From contig QCFS01000002.1 of assembly GCA_003278365.1 (NCBI GenBank), positions 30,902 through 94,901 on the forward strand: DNA of 64,000 nt, given 5' to 3'. This document shows, piece by piece, positions 1-6,241 of the stretch. Below the pieces are notes generated by a model that saw nothing but the letters and a program-made list of their open reading frames with translations, had not been told where the DNA came from and searched no databases. A program made the position numbers and the translations under genes. The DNA comes from Prochlorococcus sp. AG-363-M17. GTDB taxonomy: Bacteria; Cyanobacteriota; Cyanobacteriia; PCC-6307; Cyanobiaceae. Position 1 is the first letter of the stretch. Every line of letters starts with the position of its first letter.

Positions 1-146
1 AAAGGCTCCGTGAATAAAAAAATCAAAAACCAAAAACCACTTTGCGGATTTACTGCTGGGTACCAGGTCAAAACAATCCGAACCAAAAATGTCAACGTCC
101 AAAAAGCCAAGCCAAACCCTAAGAGGGTATGGAGGAGTGGCAGCAT
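1..146 (-). CDS. YggT/Ycf19 family membrane protein, truncated by window edge
   Basis: Reading the minus strand from an ATG at 144-146 gives an open frame of 48 codons that runs off the left end. It starts MLPLLHTLLGFGLAFWTL and continues with a hydrophobic helix ending in VRIVLTWYP, followed by a short hydrophilic turn and another hydrophobic stretch. The R-x-V-L-T-W-Y-P signature is typical of the YggT (Ycf19) family, small two- to four-helix membrane proteins implicated in cell division, osmotic tolerance or thylakoid assembly. The C-terminal half lies outside the window. An in-frame GTG lies a few codons upstream, but the ATG fits the family start. Head-to-head with psbX, so the roughly 110 bp between them should carry both promoters. 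Confidence 0.75.
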   Translation of the reverse strand, partial: MLPLLHTLLGFGLAFWTLTFLVRIVLTWYPAVNPQSGFWFLIFLFTEP

Positions 147-254
147 CTTGATTATGAAGGGAGTCACAAACCTCAAAGCATCCTTGAGTTAATCGTATAA
201 AAGCGCATTTAAATCGACTAAGATTGGTATGGTCTTGACCAAGTTCACAATTCC

Positions 255-368
255 ATGACTCCTTCTCTGATCAATCTCTTGCTAAGCCTAGTAGGAGCAA
301 TAATCCTCATAGTGCCTGCAGCATTCGCACTGGTTTGGGTGAGCCAAAAGGACCAGGTTGTTAGATAG
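255..368 (+). CDS. psbX: Photosystem II reaction centre protein PsbX (37 aa)
   Basis: A 37-codon frame starting MTPSLINLLLSLVGAI has one transmembrane helix (about residues 8-29) and ends in the hydrophilic tail SQKDQVVR. The MTPSL start and the S-Q-x-D-x-(I/V)-x-R end are the landmarks of cyanobacterial PsbX, a single-span subunit at the periphery of photosystem II near cytochrome b559 that helps quinone exchange at QB. The length is normal for the family (37-41 residues). It is followed by a hairpin with a T-run and then by ycf66, a neighbour arrangement I recall from marine picocyanobacteria. Identification rests on the sequence pattern, not on a database search. Confidence 0.85.
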   Translation: MTPSLINLLLSLVGAIILIVPAAFALVWVSQKDQVVR

Positions 369-389
369 AACAGCAGCAAAAAATTGAGA

Positions 390-461
390 CCCCCTAGCGC
401 AGTTCTTAGAATTAGAACTAAATGGGTTGTATATCAACCTTTTTCTCTAACTCCTAGGGGG
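390..461 (+). promoter_or_regulatory. Structured leader that can bury the ycf66 ribosome-binding site
   Basis: Bases 390-397 (CCCCCTAG) are perfectly complementary to 454-461 (CTAGGGGG), which contains the purine-rich ribosome-binding site seven bases ahead of the TTG start of ycf66. Two hairpins sit between the arms: 401-406 with 414-419 (AGTTCT/AGAACT) and 425-429 with 435-439 (GGTTG/CAACC). The RNA can thus fold as a three-way junction with the ribosome-binding site paired. The complementarity is seen directly; a regulatory role is inference. Confidence 0.5.
425..444 (+). terminator. Rho-independent terminator after psbX (possibly an attenuator before ycf66)
   Basis: GGTTG (425-429), a five-base TATAT loop and CAACC (435-439) are followed directly by TTTTT (440-444). 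This matches a short intrinsic terminator 57 bases after the psbX stop. It lies inside the larger paired region that reaches the ycf66 ribosome-binding site, so it could end psbX transcripts or control read-through into ycf66. Confidence 0.55.
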
Positions 462-468
462 CCAAACA

Positions 469-1434
469 TTGGTCAATGCCAGTCTTAATTGGGCCAGTAT
501 CGTTGGCATCGTGCTCGCAGTATGCGGTGCAGGCCTTTATTTCATGCGGTCATTTAAACCAGCATTAGCAAGAGATTACGATGTCTTTTTTGCTGCAATA
601 GGCCTTTTATGTGGCGGAATTCTTTTTTTTCAGGGTTGGCGATTAGATCCTATTTTGCAATTCGGACAGTTCCTACTAGCAGGAACAACTGTCTTTTTTG
701 GGTATGAAAGTGTCCGGCTAAGAGGAATTACTGCAGACCAAGCTCGCCGATCAACATTTTTTGACGATGATCCACCCCTATCACGTATGCCTGGCAGAGG
801 CAATGACCAACGCTGGGATGATTCATTTGATCCTTATGAAAACTTTGATGAGCCAGGCGAGGTAAGACGTAGATTCTCTGGTCGCAATCCAAACGATGTT
901 GATTCAAACCAACAAGATTCTTATCGCCCAAGACGCACAACAAGAGCTGCTATTCCCGAAGAAGCTGCCAGTAGAAATAGAGATAGCCGCGATTATGAAA
1001 ATAGCTGGGAAAAAAATAATGAAAGATCAAGGCGAATGGGAAGATTTAACAGCTCTACAGATGTACAAGAAAGTCGATCAAGTTTTGGAGAAAGGCGTTC
1101 CCTTCGACAAGACCAAAGAAGAGGTAGTCGTCCTGCAGCTAATAGCCAAAGAAGCAACTCACCCTCTTTAGAACGGGGCAACTCATCATCGAATAGAGGG
1201 AGGTATTCAGACTCCTCTGTAAGAAGAGGTGATTCCATGGGCGCGAACCCTTCTAGACCAGAGCCTCAAGATGCTGCCTTTAGTCCTAGAAGCTCTAAAC
1301 AACCAAGTCAACAAAATATTGACCCAGGGAAGATGAGAAAACCTTCGAGCGGGTCATACTCAAAAAGTCCAAAGCCCTCGCAAAAACCTAGAAACCCAAG
1401 ACCACGTGATAATAACTCTCGCTTTGACGACTAA
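469..1434 (+). CDS. ycf66: Ycf66 family membrane protein with long disordered Arg/Ser/Asn-rich tail
   Basis: Residues 1-85 form the conserved Ycf66 domain with about three hydrophobic segments and the landmarks GAGLYFMRSF, CGGILFFQGWRLDPI and FGQFLLAGT. From about residue 95 to the end (321) the protein is low-complexity, rich in Arg, Ser, Asn, Asp and Pro, and probably disordered. Ycf66 is a conserved cyanobacterial and plastid protein of unknown function. The start is TTG; no ATG is available before the conserved domain and an AGGGGG ribosome-binding site lies seven bases upstream. Overlapping frames inside the repetitive tail (896-1171 on plus, 728-943 and 993-1238 on minus) are by-products of its composition. 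The gene is followed by two lipoprotein genes on the same strand. Confidence 0.9.
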   Translation: MVNASLNWASIVGIVLAVCGAGLYFMRSFKPALARDYDVFFAAIGLLCGGILFFQGWRLDPILQFGQFLLAGTTVFFGYESVRLRGITADQARRSTFFDDDPPLSRMPGRGNDQRWDDSFDPYENFDEPGEVRRRFSGRNPNDVDSNQQDSYRPRRTTRAAIPEEAASRNRDSRDYENSWEKNNERSRRMGRFNSSTDVQESRSSFGERRSLRQDQRRGSRPAANSQRSNSPSLERGNSSSNRGRYSDSSVRRGDSMGANPSRPEPQDAAFSPRSSKQPSQQNIDPGKMRKPSSGSYSKSPKPSQKPRNPRPRDNNSRFDD

Positions 1435-1490
1435 TTAACCCTCTACAATTCCAAAAACCTTTTAAGTATTTCCTTTTATGCTTAGCTCTT

Positions 1491-1955
1491 GTGGGCTGCT
1501 CATCAGAAGTATCAATCAATCAATCAATCACAAGTAATTTCAGCGAGAATAATCGAGACCCCTCAATAAGTGGAGATGGCAAGAAGTTAGCCTTCATATC
1601 TGAACGTAATGGAACTGCAAGTGTTCAAATTAGAAATATTAAGAATGGCAGTGTTGTCCCATTAAGATACTTCTCACGGAACAAACCACATAGCTCACCA
1701 TCATTAAGTTGGAGCGGACGTTATTTAGCCTTAATAGTAAACAATTACAACAGGAAGATAATCGCAATTTCAGACCGAAAGGATGGAAAGTTGTATTACA
1801 TACCTCTCTATGGAAACAAAATTCCAGAAAATTTAGAGCTTTCACCAGATGCAAGAAAAATCGCCATAGAATTTTCCGATAATGGTCGCCCACAGGTAGA
1901 GATCTTTGATCTCACTCAAATCATTGAACCTGAAAACCATATAGGTATTAATTAA
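1491..1955 (+). CDS. Small lipoprotein with PD40/TolB-type beta-propeller repeats
   Basis: The product has repeats of the PD40 (TolB/WD40-like) type: SISGDGKKLAFISERNG, SLSWSGRYLALIV and ELSPDARKIAIEFSDNGRP, giving two to three propeller blades in about 154 residues. The first ordinary start codon in frame is GTG at 1491, but the frame stays open upstream and reads FKYFLLCLALVGC just before and across it, a textbook lipoprotein signal with lipobox. That makes a start near 1434 (ATT, overlapping the ycf66 stop) plausible. An (ATCA)5 repeat at 1511-1530 lies just after the lipobox. The next gene is a paralogue. Likely anchored in the periplasmic face of a membrane; substrate or partner unknown. 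Confidence 0.65.
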   Translation: MGCSSEVSINQSITSNFSENNRDPSISGDGKKLAFISERNGTASVQIRNIKNGSVVPLRYFSRNKPHSSPSLSWSGRYLALIVNNYNRKIIAISDRKDGKLYYIPLYGNKIPENLELSPDARKIAIEFSDNGRPQVEIFDLTQIIEPENHIGIN

Positions 1956-1969
1956 CTTCTAGATCTGCA

Positions 1970-2482
1970 GTGAGAACCAAAGAAAAAAGCACTCTCATAA
2001 ATTTTTCAACAACTATCATGGCATGCCTAAGCATATCTTTATGCTCTTGCGGCCAGAGATATATAAGGCCAACATCTCGAATCAATGTTTTACTTAAACA
2101 ATTAGCTGCTAGCCATAGTCAACCAACGCTTAGTAAAAGATTGCTTGCTACTTTAAGTAACAAGCAAGAAAAGATTTTTATTGAACTAATCGACATTCAA
2201 ACTCTCCGCAGAGAACCTCTACCAAAGTTAAATTCTTCTGAAGGCCAACCAATAACCCTCAGCATAAGCGCAGACGGAAAAACGCTTGCAGTTATAAGAA
2301 AGCGTGCAGAAGAATACGAGTTACTGGTCTACAAAATCAAAAGCGGGAAATTTAAACGAATCCCGATTATTCCCAGAGGTATTCCAAAAGAAATTAGCTT
2401 AAGCGGAAGAGGGCGTATTCTTGCCGTTGAGATAAACCGCAACGGGAAATGGGATATTGATCTAATTCGCTTAGGCCAATAA
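1970..2482 (+). CDS. Second small lipoprotein with PD40/TolB-type repeats
   Basis: Begins at GTG 1970, 14 bp after the previous gene (an in-frame ATG at 2018 is the alternative). A hydrophobic segment with CLSISLCSCGQ around residues 18-29 looks like a lipoprotein signal. The C-terminal half contains repeats of the TolB propeller type: SISADGKTLAVIRK and SLSGRGRILAVEINRNGKWDIDLI. These align with the end of the upstream protein, so the two are paralogues from a tandem duplication. At 170 residues it could supply only a partial propeller. Function unknown; the arrangement suggests the two act together. Confidence 0.65.
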   Translation: MRTKEKSTLINFSTTIMACLSISLCSCGQRYIRPTSRINVLLKQLAASHSQPTLSKRLLATLSNKQEKIFIELIDIQTLRREPLPKLNSSEGQPITLSISADGKTLAVIRKRAEEYELLVYKIKSGKFKRIPIIPRGIPKEISLSGRGRILAVEINRNGKWDIDLIRLGQ

Positions 2483-2499
2483 AAACTAAAGCCTCAAGC

Positions 2500-2739
2500 T
2501 CAATGGAAGAAACCTGCCCAATGGAGGAAGGTATTCCCACTAACTGCCTCAATCAACAAAACTGCAGTGAGGCCGATCATCGCAAAGCGTCCATTAACGC
2601 GTTCGGCGTACGCACTCCAGCCAAACGAAGGAATATCGTCAGTAGTGGCGCTGGTAGATGGAGACTCAGCCTGTGGATTCACCTCGTCCATTAAGGCTTC
2701 ACCTCCACTTGTCTCATTAGATTCAGAGGATGATGTCAT
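2500..2739 (-). CDS. hli: High-light-inducible protein (HLIP, one-helix CAB-like)
   Basis: The 79-residue product has an acidic, Ser/Thr-rich N-terminal region of about 40 residues, then the HLIP core FGWSAYAERVNGRFAMIGLTAVL around 39-62 with the chlorophyll-binding E-x-x-N-G-R-x-A-M motif and one transmembrane helix. HLIPs bind chlorophyll and carotenoid and protect photosystem assembly under excess light. It lies five bases downstream of the ABC exporter gene on the same strand, so the two are probably co-transcribed. The start ATG follows the exporter stop directly. Confidence 0.9.
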   Translation of the reverse strand: MTSSSESNETSGGEALMDEVNPQAESPSTSATTDDIPSFGWSAYAERVNGRFAMIGLTAVLLIEAVSGNTFLHWAGFFH

Positions 2740-2744
2740 TACAA

Positions 2745-4742
2745 CTAGGAATTGATGTTGAAGTCATAGCCCGAAGATGGGAACAGTTTCCATCCTCCCT
2801 GGCCATCAAGTTCAAGCACAGTATCGTGAAACTCTTTCAAAGTCGGACGATGGCCCACGCTCACAAAAGCCATTTCACGCTGGGATAGCAAATTGTAAAG
2901 GTGTTTTTCAGTCATTACATCTAAGGCACTTGTTGCCTCATCAAGGACTACAAAACTAGGTGAGTTTAATAGTAATCGAGCAAATGCAAGCCGTTGCTGC
3001 TCACCCAAAGAGAGCAGCCTGGGCCAATCTTGCTTAATGTCAAAGTCAGGATAACGTTCATTAATTTCTGGCAGCTTTACTTCTTCTAAAACAGCCCTTA
3101 AATGCTGGTTGCTAAAGCGGCTAGTATCTTGTGGATAGCACAATTGCTCTCTGAGAGTTCCAAGAATCATGTATGGCTTTTGAGGTATAAATAATAATTC
3201 TGATTTAGAAGGTCTTTTTACTTCACCTGTTGAAGCTGGCCATAAACCACTCACTAATCTTAAAAAAGAAGTTTTACCACATCCACTAGGACCCACAACT
3301 AAAACTTTTTGCTCAGAGGCTACTTCAAGTGACAAATTCTTGATCAAGCAACGATCACTCTTAGGCGGAACTAAGTCAATATTTTTTAAGACAATAGACG
3401 ATTTATTTGAGACGTATTCTTCTTCAGAGTTAACAGATGCAAGGCCTATCTTTTCAACTTTTCCCTGGAAAGCTTCTAATCTACTAATAGATGCTGAAAA
3501 CGCAGCAAGTCTATCAATATTATTGACAATATAACTAACGGAACCTAATACCTGACTAAACGCAATAAAAGCTTGTCCAAAAACTCCAAAATCAACCTGT
3601 TTTGCAAAGTATATAGGTGCAATCACAAGCCAAGGTAGAAACCTCGAAAAATAATCATATGAACGTTGAATAACGCTTATTAAAGCCTCCCAGATAATCA
3701 AACGATTATAATTCTTAATTGCACCACCAAGTCTTCTCTGAGCCTCTTTAGACTCCTGTTCTTCACCACGGTAAAATGCAATAGATTCTGCATTGTCTCG
3801 GATATGAACTAACCCATATCTAAAATCAGCCTCTAATCGCAACTGCTGATTATTCAACGCGACCAATCTTCTACTAGCAAATATTACTAAAGTAGTTCCA
3901 CCAACTGAATAAACAATCAACCATAATGCCAGCTTTGAACTTATAGTCCACAATACAATTATAAAACTAAAGAAAGTTAAAAATGATGCAAGTATCTCTA
4001 CAGTTACGGCAAGACTTGTATTCGTAAAACTAGCTGTATCTTGAGAAATTCTTTGGTCAGGATTGTCAATCTCTTCAGCATCCTCATCATTAGGATTGAG
4101 CAAATAATAAGCTCTATTTGTCATATACTTAGTCAACATCTTATCACTCAACCATGCTCTCCAAAGCAGCCCTAATCTTGGGACCAAGTAACTTTGTAAA
4201 GCCCGAATTGGTAAAGCAATTACCAAGCAAAATGCATATATGGCAACAACTTTCCAGAATCCATCTTGATCATAGGCAACCAAAGCATTCTCTACATTAC
4301 GAGCAACAAAACTAATCCCTACATTAATTCCATTTATAACCAAGATAAGTAAAAGGATTACTCCCAACATTACCCATGGAATCCAACGCCCACTTCGCAG
4401 TTTTGACCGAGATAAGGTAAAGCAAAGAATTCCTGCAGCCATGAAAATGGTTGACAATGGTCCTGCTGGACCTTGCCAAAGAGCAGAGATTCGTTGAGGT
4501 ACTCCAGGTAAAAATCTTTGCTGAATTTCAGGGGCAAATGTACTCAATCCAGAAACTAAAGCTGTTAGCAGAAGGACAGTAAGTCCAACCACGACAGTCA
4601 AAAGAGCAAATATGAGCAATAGGAACTGCCAAGCATTTGTCTCCTCAATCGGAAGGAAATAAGGCTGTGCAAGCCTTTGAAGCTTTCCGACCTGAGACCT
4701 AAAGGATTCCAGGGGGTTTGGCGTCTTATCCGCGACGGACAT
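2745..4742 (-). CDS. ABC transporter, fused permease and ATPase (SbmA/BacA-like ABCD type)
   Basis: A 665-residue half-transporter. Residues about 35-420 contain roughly six transmembrane helices with an N-terminal pair at 45-75 and 95-135. The ATPase domain occupies about 450-650: Walker A GPSGCGKT at 484-491, signature SLGEQQRL near 578, Walker B FVVLDEATSALD near 598. The order (membrane then ATPase) and the length fit the YddA/SbmA-type branch found in cyanobacteria, often annotated as a peptide, vitamin B12 or fatty-acyl transporter; the substrate here is unknown. It probably works as a homodimer. Located upstream of hli and divergent from nothing: the next gene on its 5' side (HIT protein) runs the same way, ten bases off. 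Confidence 0.85.
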   Translation of the reverse strand: MSVADKTPNPLESFRSQVGKLQRLAQPYFLPIEETNAWQFLLLIFALLTVVVGLTVLLLTALVSGLSTFAPEIQQRFLPGVPQRISALWQGPAGPLSTIFMAAGILCFTLSRSKLRSGRWIPWVMLGVILLLILVINGINVGISFVARNVENALVAYDQDGFWKVVAIYAFCLVIALPIRALQSYLVPRLGLLWRAWLSDKMLTKYMTNRAYYLLNPNDEDAEEIDNPDQRISQDTASFTNTSLAVTVEILASFLTFFSFIIVLWTISSKLALWLIVYSVGGTTLVIFASRRLVALNNQQLRLEADFRYGLVHIRDNAESIAFYRGEEQESKEAQRRLGGAIKNYNRLIIWEALISVIQRSYDYFSRFLPWLVIAPIYFAKQVDFGVFGQAFIAFSQVLGSVSYIVNNIDRLAAFSASISRLEAFQGKVEKIGLASVNSEEEYVSNKSSIVLKNIDLVPPKSDRCLIKNLSLEVASEQKVLVVGPSGCGKTSFLRLVSGLWPASTGEVKRPSKSELLFIPQKPYMILGTLREQLCYPQDTSRFSNQHLRAVLEEVKLPEINERYPDFDIKQDWPRLLSLGEQQRLAFARLLLNSPSFVVLDEATSALDVMTEKHLYNLLSQREMAFVSVGHRPTLKEFHDTVLELDGQGGWKLFPSSGYDFNINS

Positions 4743-4751
4743 TCTTATAGC

Positions 4752-5093
4752 TCATCCAGGAGGCCAGGTTAATAGACGGCCTCCCATGAGATGAACATGA
4801 AGGTGAAAAACTGTCTGACCAGCCTCTGCTCCAGTATTGATAACAGCTCTCCAATCTTTAAGATCATTTTGATGAGCAATTTTTTTCGCAACAAGAAGAA
4901 GATGTCCTAGAAGACCTTCATCCTCTTCCTGGATTGTGTTGAGACTTTCTATTGGCTTACGAGGGATCACCAAAATATGTACTGGAGCCTGAGGAGCTAT
5001 ATCGCGAAAAGCCAAACATTGATCATCGCTATAAACTTCATCGCATGGGATCTCTCCACTGAGAATCTTTCCAAAAATGGTCTCACCAGTCAT
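4752..5093 (-). CDS. HIT family nucleotide-binding protein (Hint/HinT type)
   Basis: A 113-residue single-domain protein starting MTGETIFGKILSGEIPCDEV. The active-site histidine triad is visible near the end as FHLHVHLMGG (about 96-105). The length is usual for the HinT branch, which hydrolyses purine nucleoside phosphoramidates and adenylated intermediates. It lies between rpsU and the ABC exporter gene, all on the minus strand, but a predicted terminator between rpsU and this gene suggests separate transcription from rpsU. Physiological substrate not inferable. Confidence 0.9.
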   Translation of the reverse strand: MTGETIFGKILSGEIPCDEVYSDDQCLAFRDIAPQAPVHILVIPRKPIESLNTIQEEDEGLLGHLLLVAKKIAHQNDLKDWRAVINTGAEAGQTVFHLHVHLMGGRLLTWPPG

Positions 5094-5095
5094 AG

Positions 5096-5124
5096 ATAAA
5101 ACTTCTTAATGGCTTAACGAAGTT
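5096..5124 (-). terminator. Rho-independent terminator of rpsU
   Basis: On the minus strand AACTTC (5124-5119), one unpaired base, TTAA, a GCCA loop, TTAA and GAAGTT form a ten-pair stem, followed by TTTAT. It lies about 60 bases beyond the rpsU stop and ends just before the start of the HIT gene. This is good intrinsic-terminator geometry, although the stem is AT-rich. Confidence 0.5.
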
Positions 5125-5186
5125 ACGAGTTCAAAAGAACCAACAATCTCACAGAATAAATCGAAATAGCCAAGTTCGGATAGATC

Positions 5187-5357
5187 TCAGCGCCTGCGAC
5201 GTCGCTGCTGAGCCTTGCGTTTGTACTTTTCAATAGGAGTCTCATGGTGCCTAAGACGTTTTAAATCAGCAAAGATCCCTGCTTTAGAGACCTGCCTTTT
5301 AAAGCGTCGAAGGGCTGATTCAATTCCCTCGTTTTCTCCTACCGTGACCTGAGTCAT
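5187..5357 (-). CDS. rpsU: 30S ribosomal protein S21
   Basis: A 56-codon frame starting [20 protein letters not shown] and ending [11 protein letters not shown]. It shows the S21 layout: a short N-terminal strand, then basic helices with [20 protein letters not shown]21 binds 16S rRNA near the anti-Shine-Dalgarno region and is involved in early translation initiation. The length agrees with bacterial S21 (55-70 residues). The flanking intergenic stretches (93 bp to the HIT gene and about 215 bp to def) hold no further gene that I can support. Confidence 0.95.
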   Translation of the reverse strand: MTQVTVGENEGIESALRRFKRQVSKAGIFADLKRLRHHETPIEKYKRKAQQRRRRR

Positions 5358-5572
5358 AAAATAGTCATTGAACAGCTTAGGAATTTAGCAAGTTGCATAG
5401 CTTGCATTCAATTCATTAACCATCAGCTTAAAACAATGCCAAACGGACAACTTCTTGGGGGAGAAGAAGCATCTGAATATCGCTTTTTACACAAAGAACC
5501 TTAAGCAGGCAGTTTTTGATTTCTTGCTTACCTCTAACTCAAATCCAGTCATATAAGCAACCGATACTTTCT

Positions 5573-6184
5573 CTAACCAATTGAACGTACATCTTTCGAT
5601 TTAAAACCGTTGTCATCCAACTCCTTATCCAATCCATCGTGATCGGTAACTCTGTCAACAAAGAGAACACCATCAAGATGGTCCATCTCATGCTGAATAA
5701 CCCTTGCGAGCAAACCATCTACATTCATTTTTCTTGGACGCCCCATCTCATCACGAAAACTCACTTTGACGGTAGAAGGTCGAACAACATCTAAATAAAC
5801 CCCTGGAATGCTTAGACAGCCTTCTTCATAAGTGTCCAAGCTTGCACTAGCGGTGATCACCTCAGGATTAATAAGGACTAAAGGAGGTGTAGTAGGGGTC
5901 TCATGATCAATATCAATAACTAATAATTGCTGATTAATGCCAACCTGAGGTGCTGCAAGACCAATCCCTTTTGCTGTATACATACTCCGAAGCATATCTC
6001 TAGTCAATTCACGAATGGTTTCATCCACTTTGCTTATCCGCCTGGCATGCTGACGTAACGCATCATTTCCAAGGGTATGTATCTCAAGAGGTGGTGTTTC
6101 AAGAGGTTCCTTCTCTACAAGAACTGAAGCCTTCTTTTTTACCTCTGTTCTGGCTAATTGAGCAAAGCTTCTAGACAAGAGCAA
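5573..6184 (-). CDS. def: Peptide deformylase
   Basis: Removes the formyl group from the initiator methionine of nascent proteins. All three family motifs are present: GIGLAAPQVG at 73-82, EEGCLSIPG at 120-128 with metal-binding Cys123, and QHEMDH at 164-169 with metal ligands His165 and His169 and catalytic Glu166. At 203 residues it has a 30-residue N-terminal extension, which I recall as usual in marine cyanobacteria. It stands divergently from the S9 peptidase gene 57 bp away, so both promoters must be in that gap. Confidence 0.95.
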   Translation of the reverse strand: MLLSRSFAQLARTEVKKKASVLVEKEPLETPPLEIHTLGNDALRQHARRISKVDETIRELTRDMLRSMYTAKGIGLAAPQVGINQQLLVIDIDHETPTTPPLVLINPEVITASASLDTYEEGCLSIPGVYLDVVRPSTVKVSFRDEMGRPRKMNVDGLLARVIQHEMDHLDGVLFVDRVTDHDGLDKELDDNGFKSKDVRSIG

Positions 6185-6241
6185 TTCCGGTCATTTGCCA
6201 ATAGATCTTAAGCATCTAACGCTCTATTTACTTACATCGCA

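Noticed and set aside
10..192. 60-residue plus-strand frame at the window start
   Set aside because: It lies antisense to a convincing YggT-family frame (1-146, minus) and has a basic, low-complexity composition with no ribosome-binding site.
896..1238. Overlapping frames on both strands inside the ycf66 tail
   Set aside because: They arise from the repetitive Arg/Ser/Asn codon usage of the disordered tail; none shows a start signal or recognisable pattern.
2503..2755. Plus-strand frames opposite the first hli gene
   Set aside because: They are exact shadows of a clear HLIP frame with a chlorophyll-binding motif.
5436..5504. 22-codon frame between rpsU and def
   Set aside because: Polar, no ribosome-binding site and no resemblance to any small protein I know.
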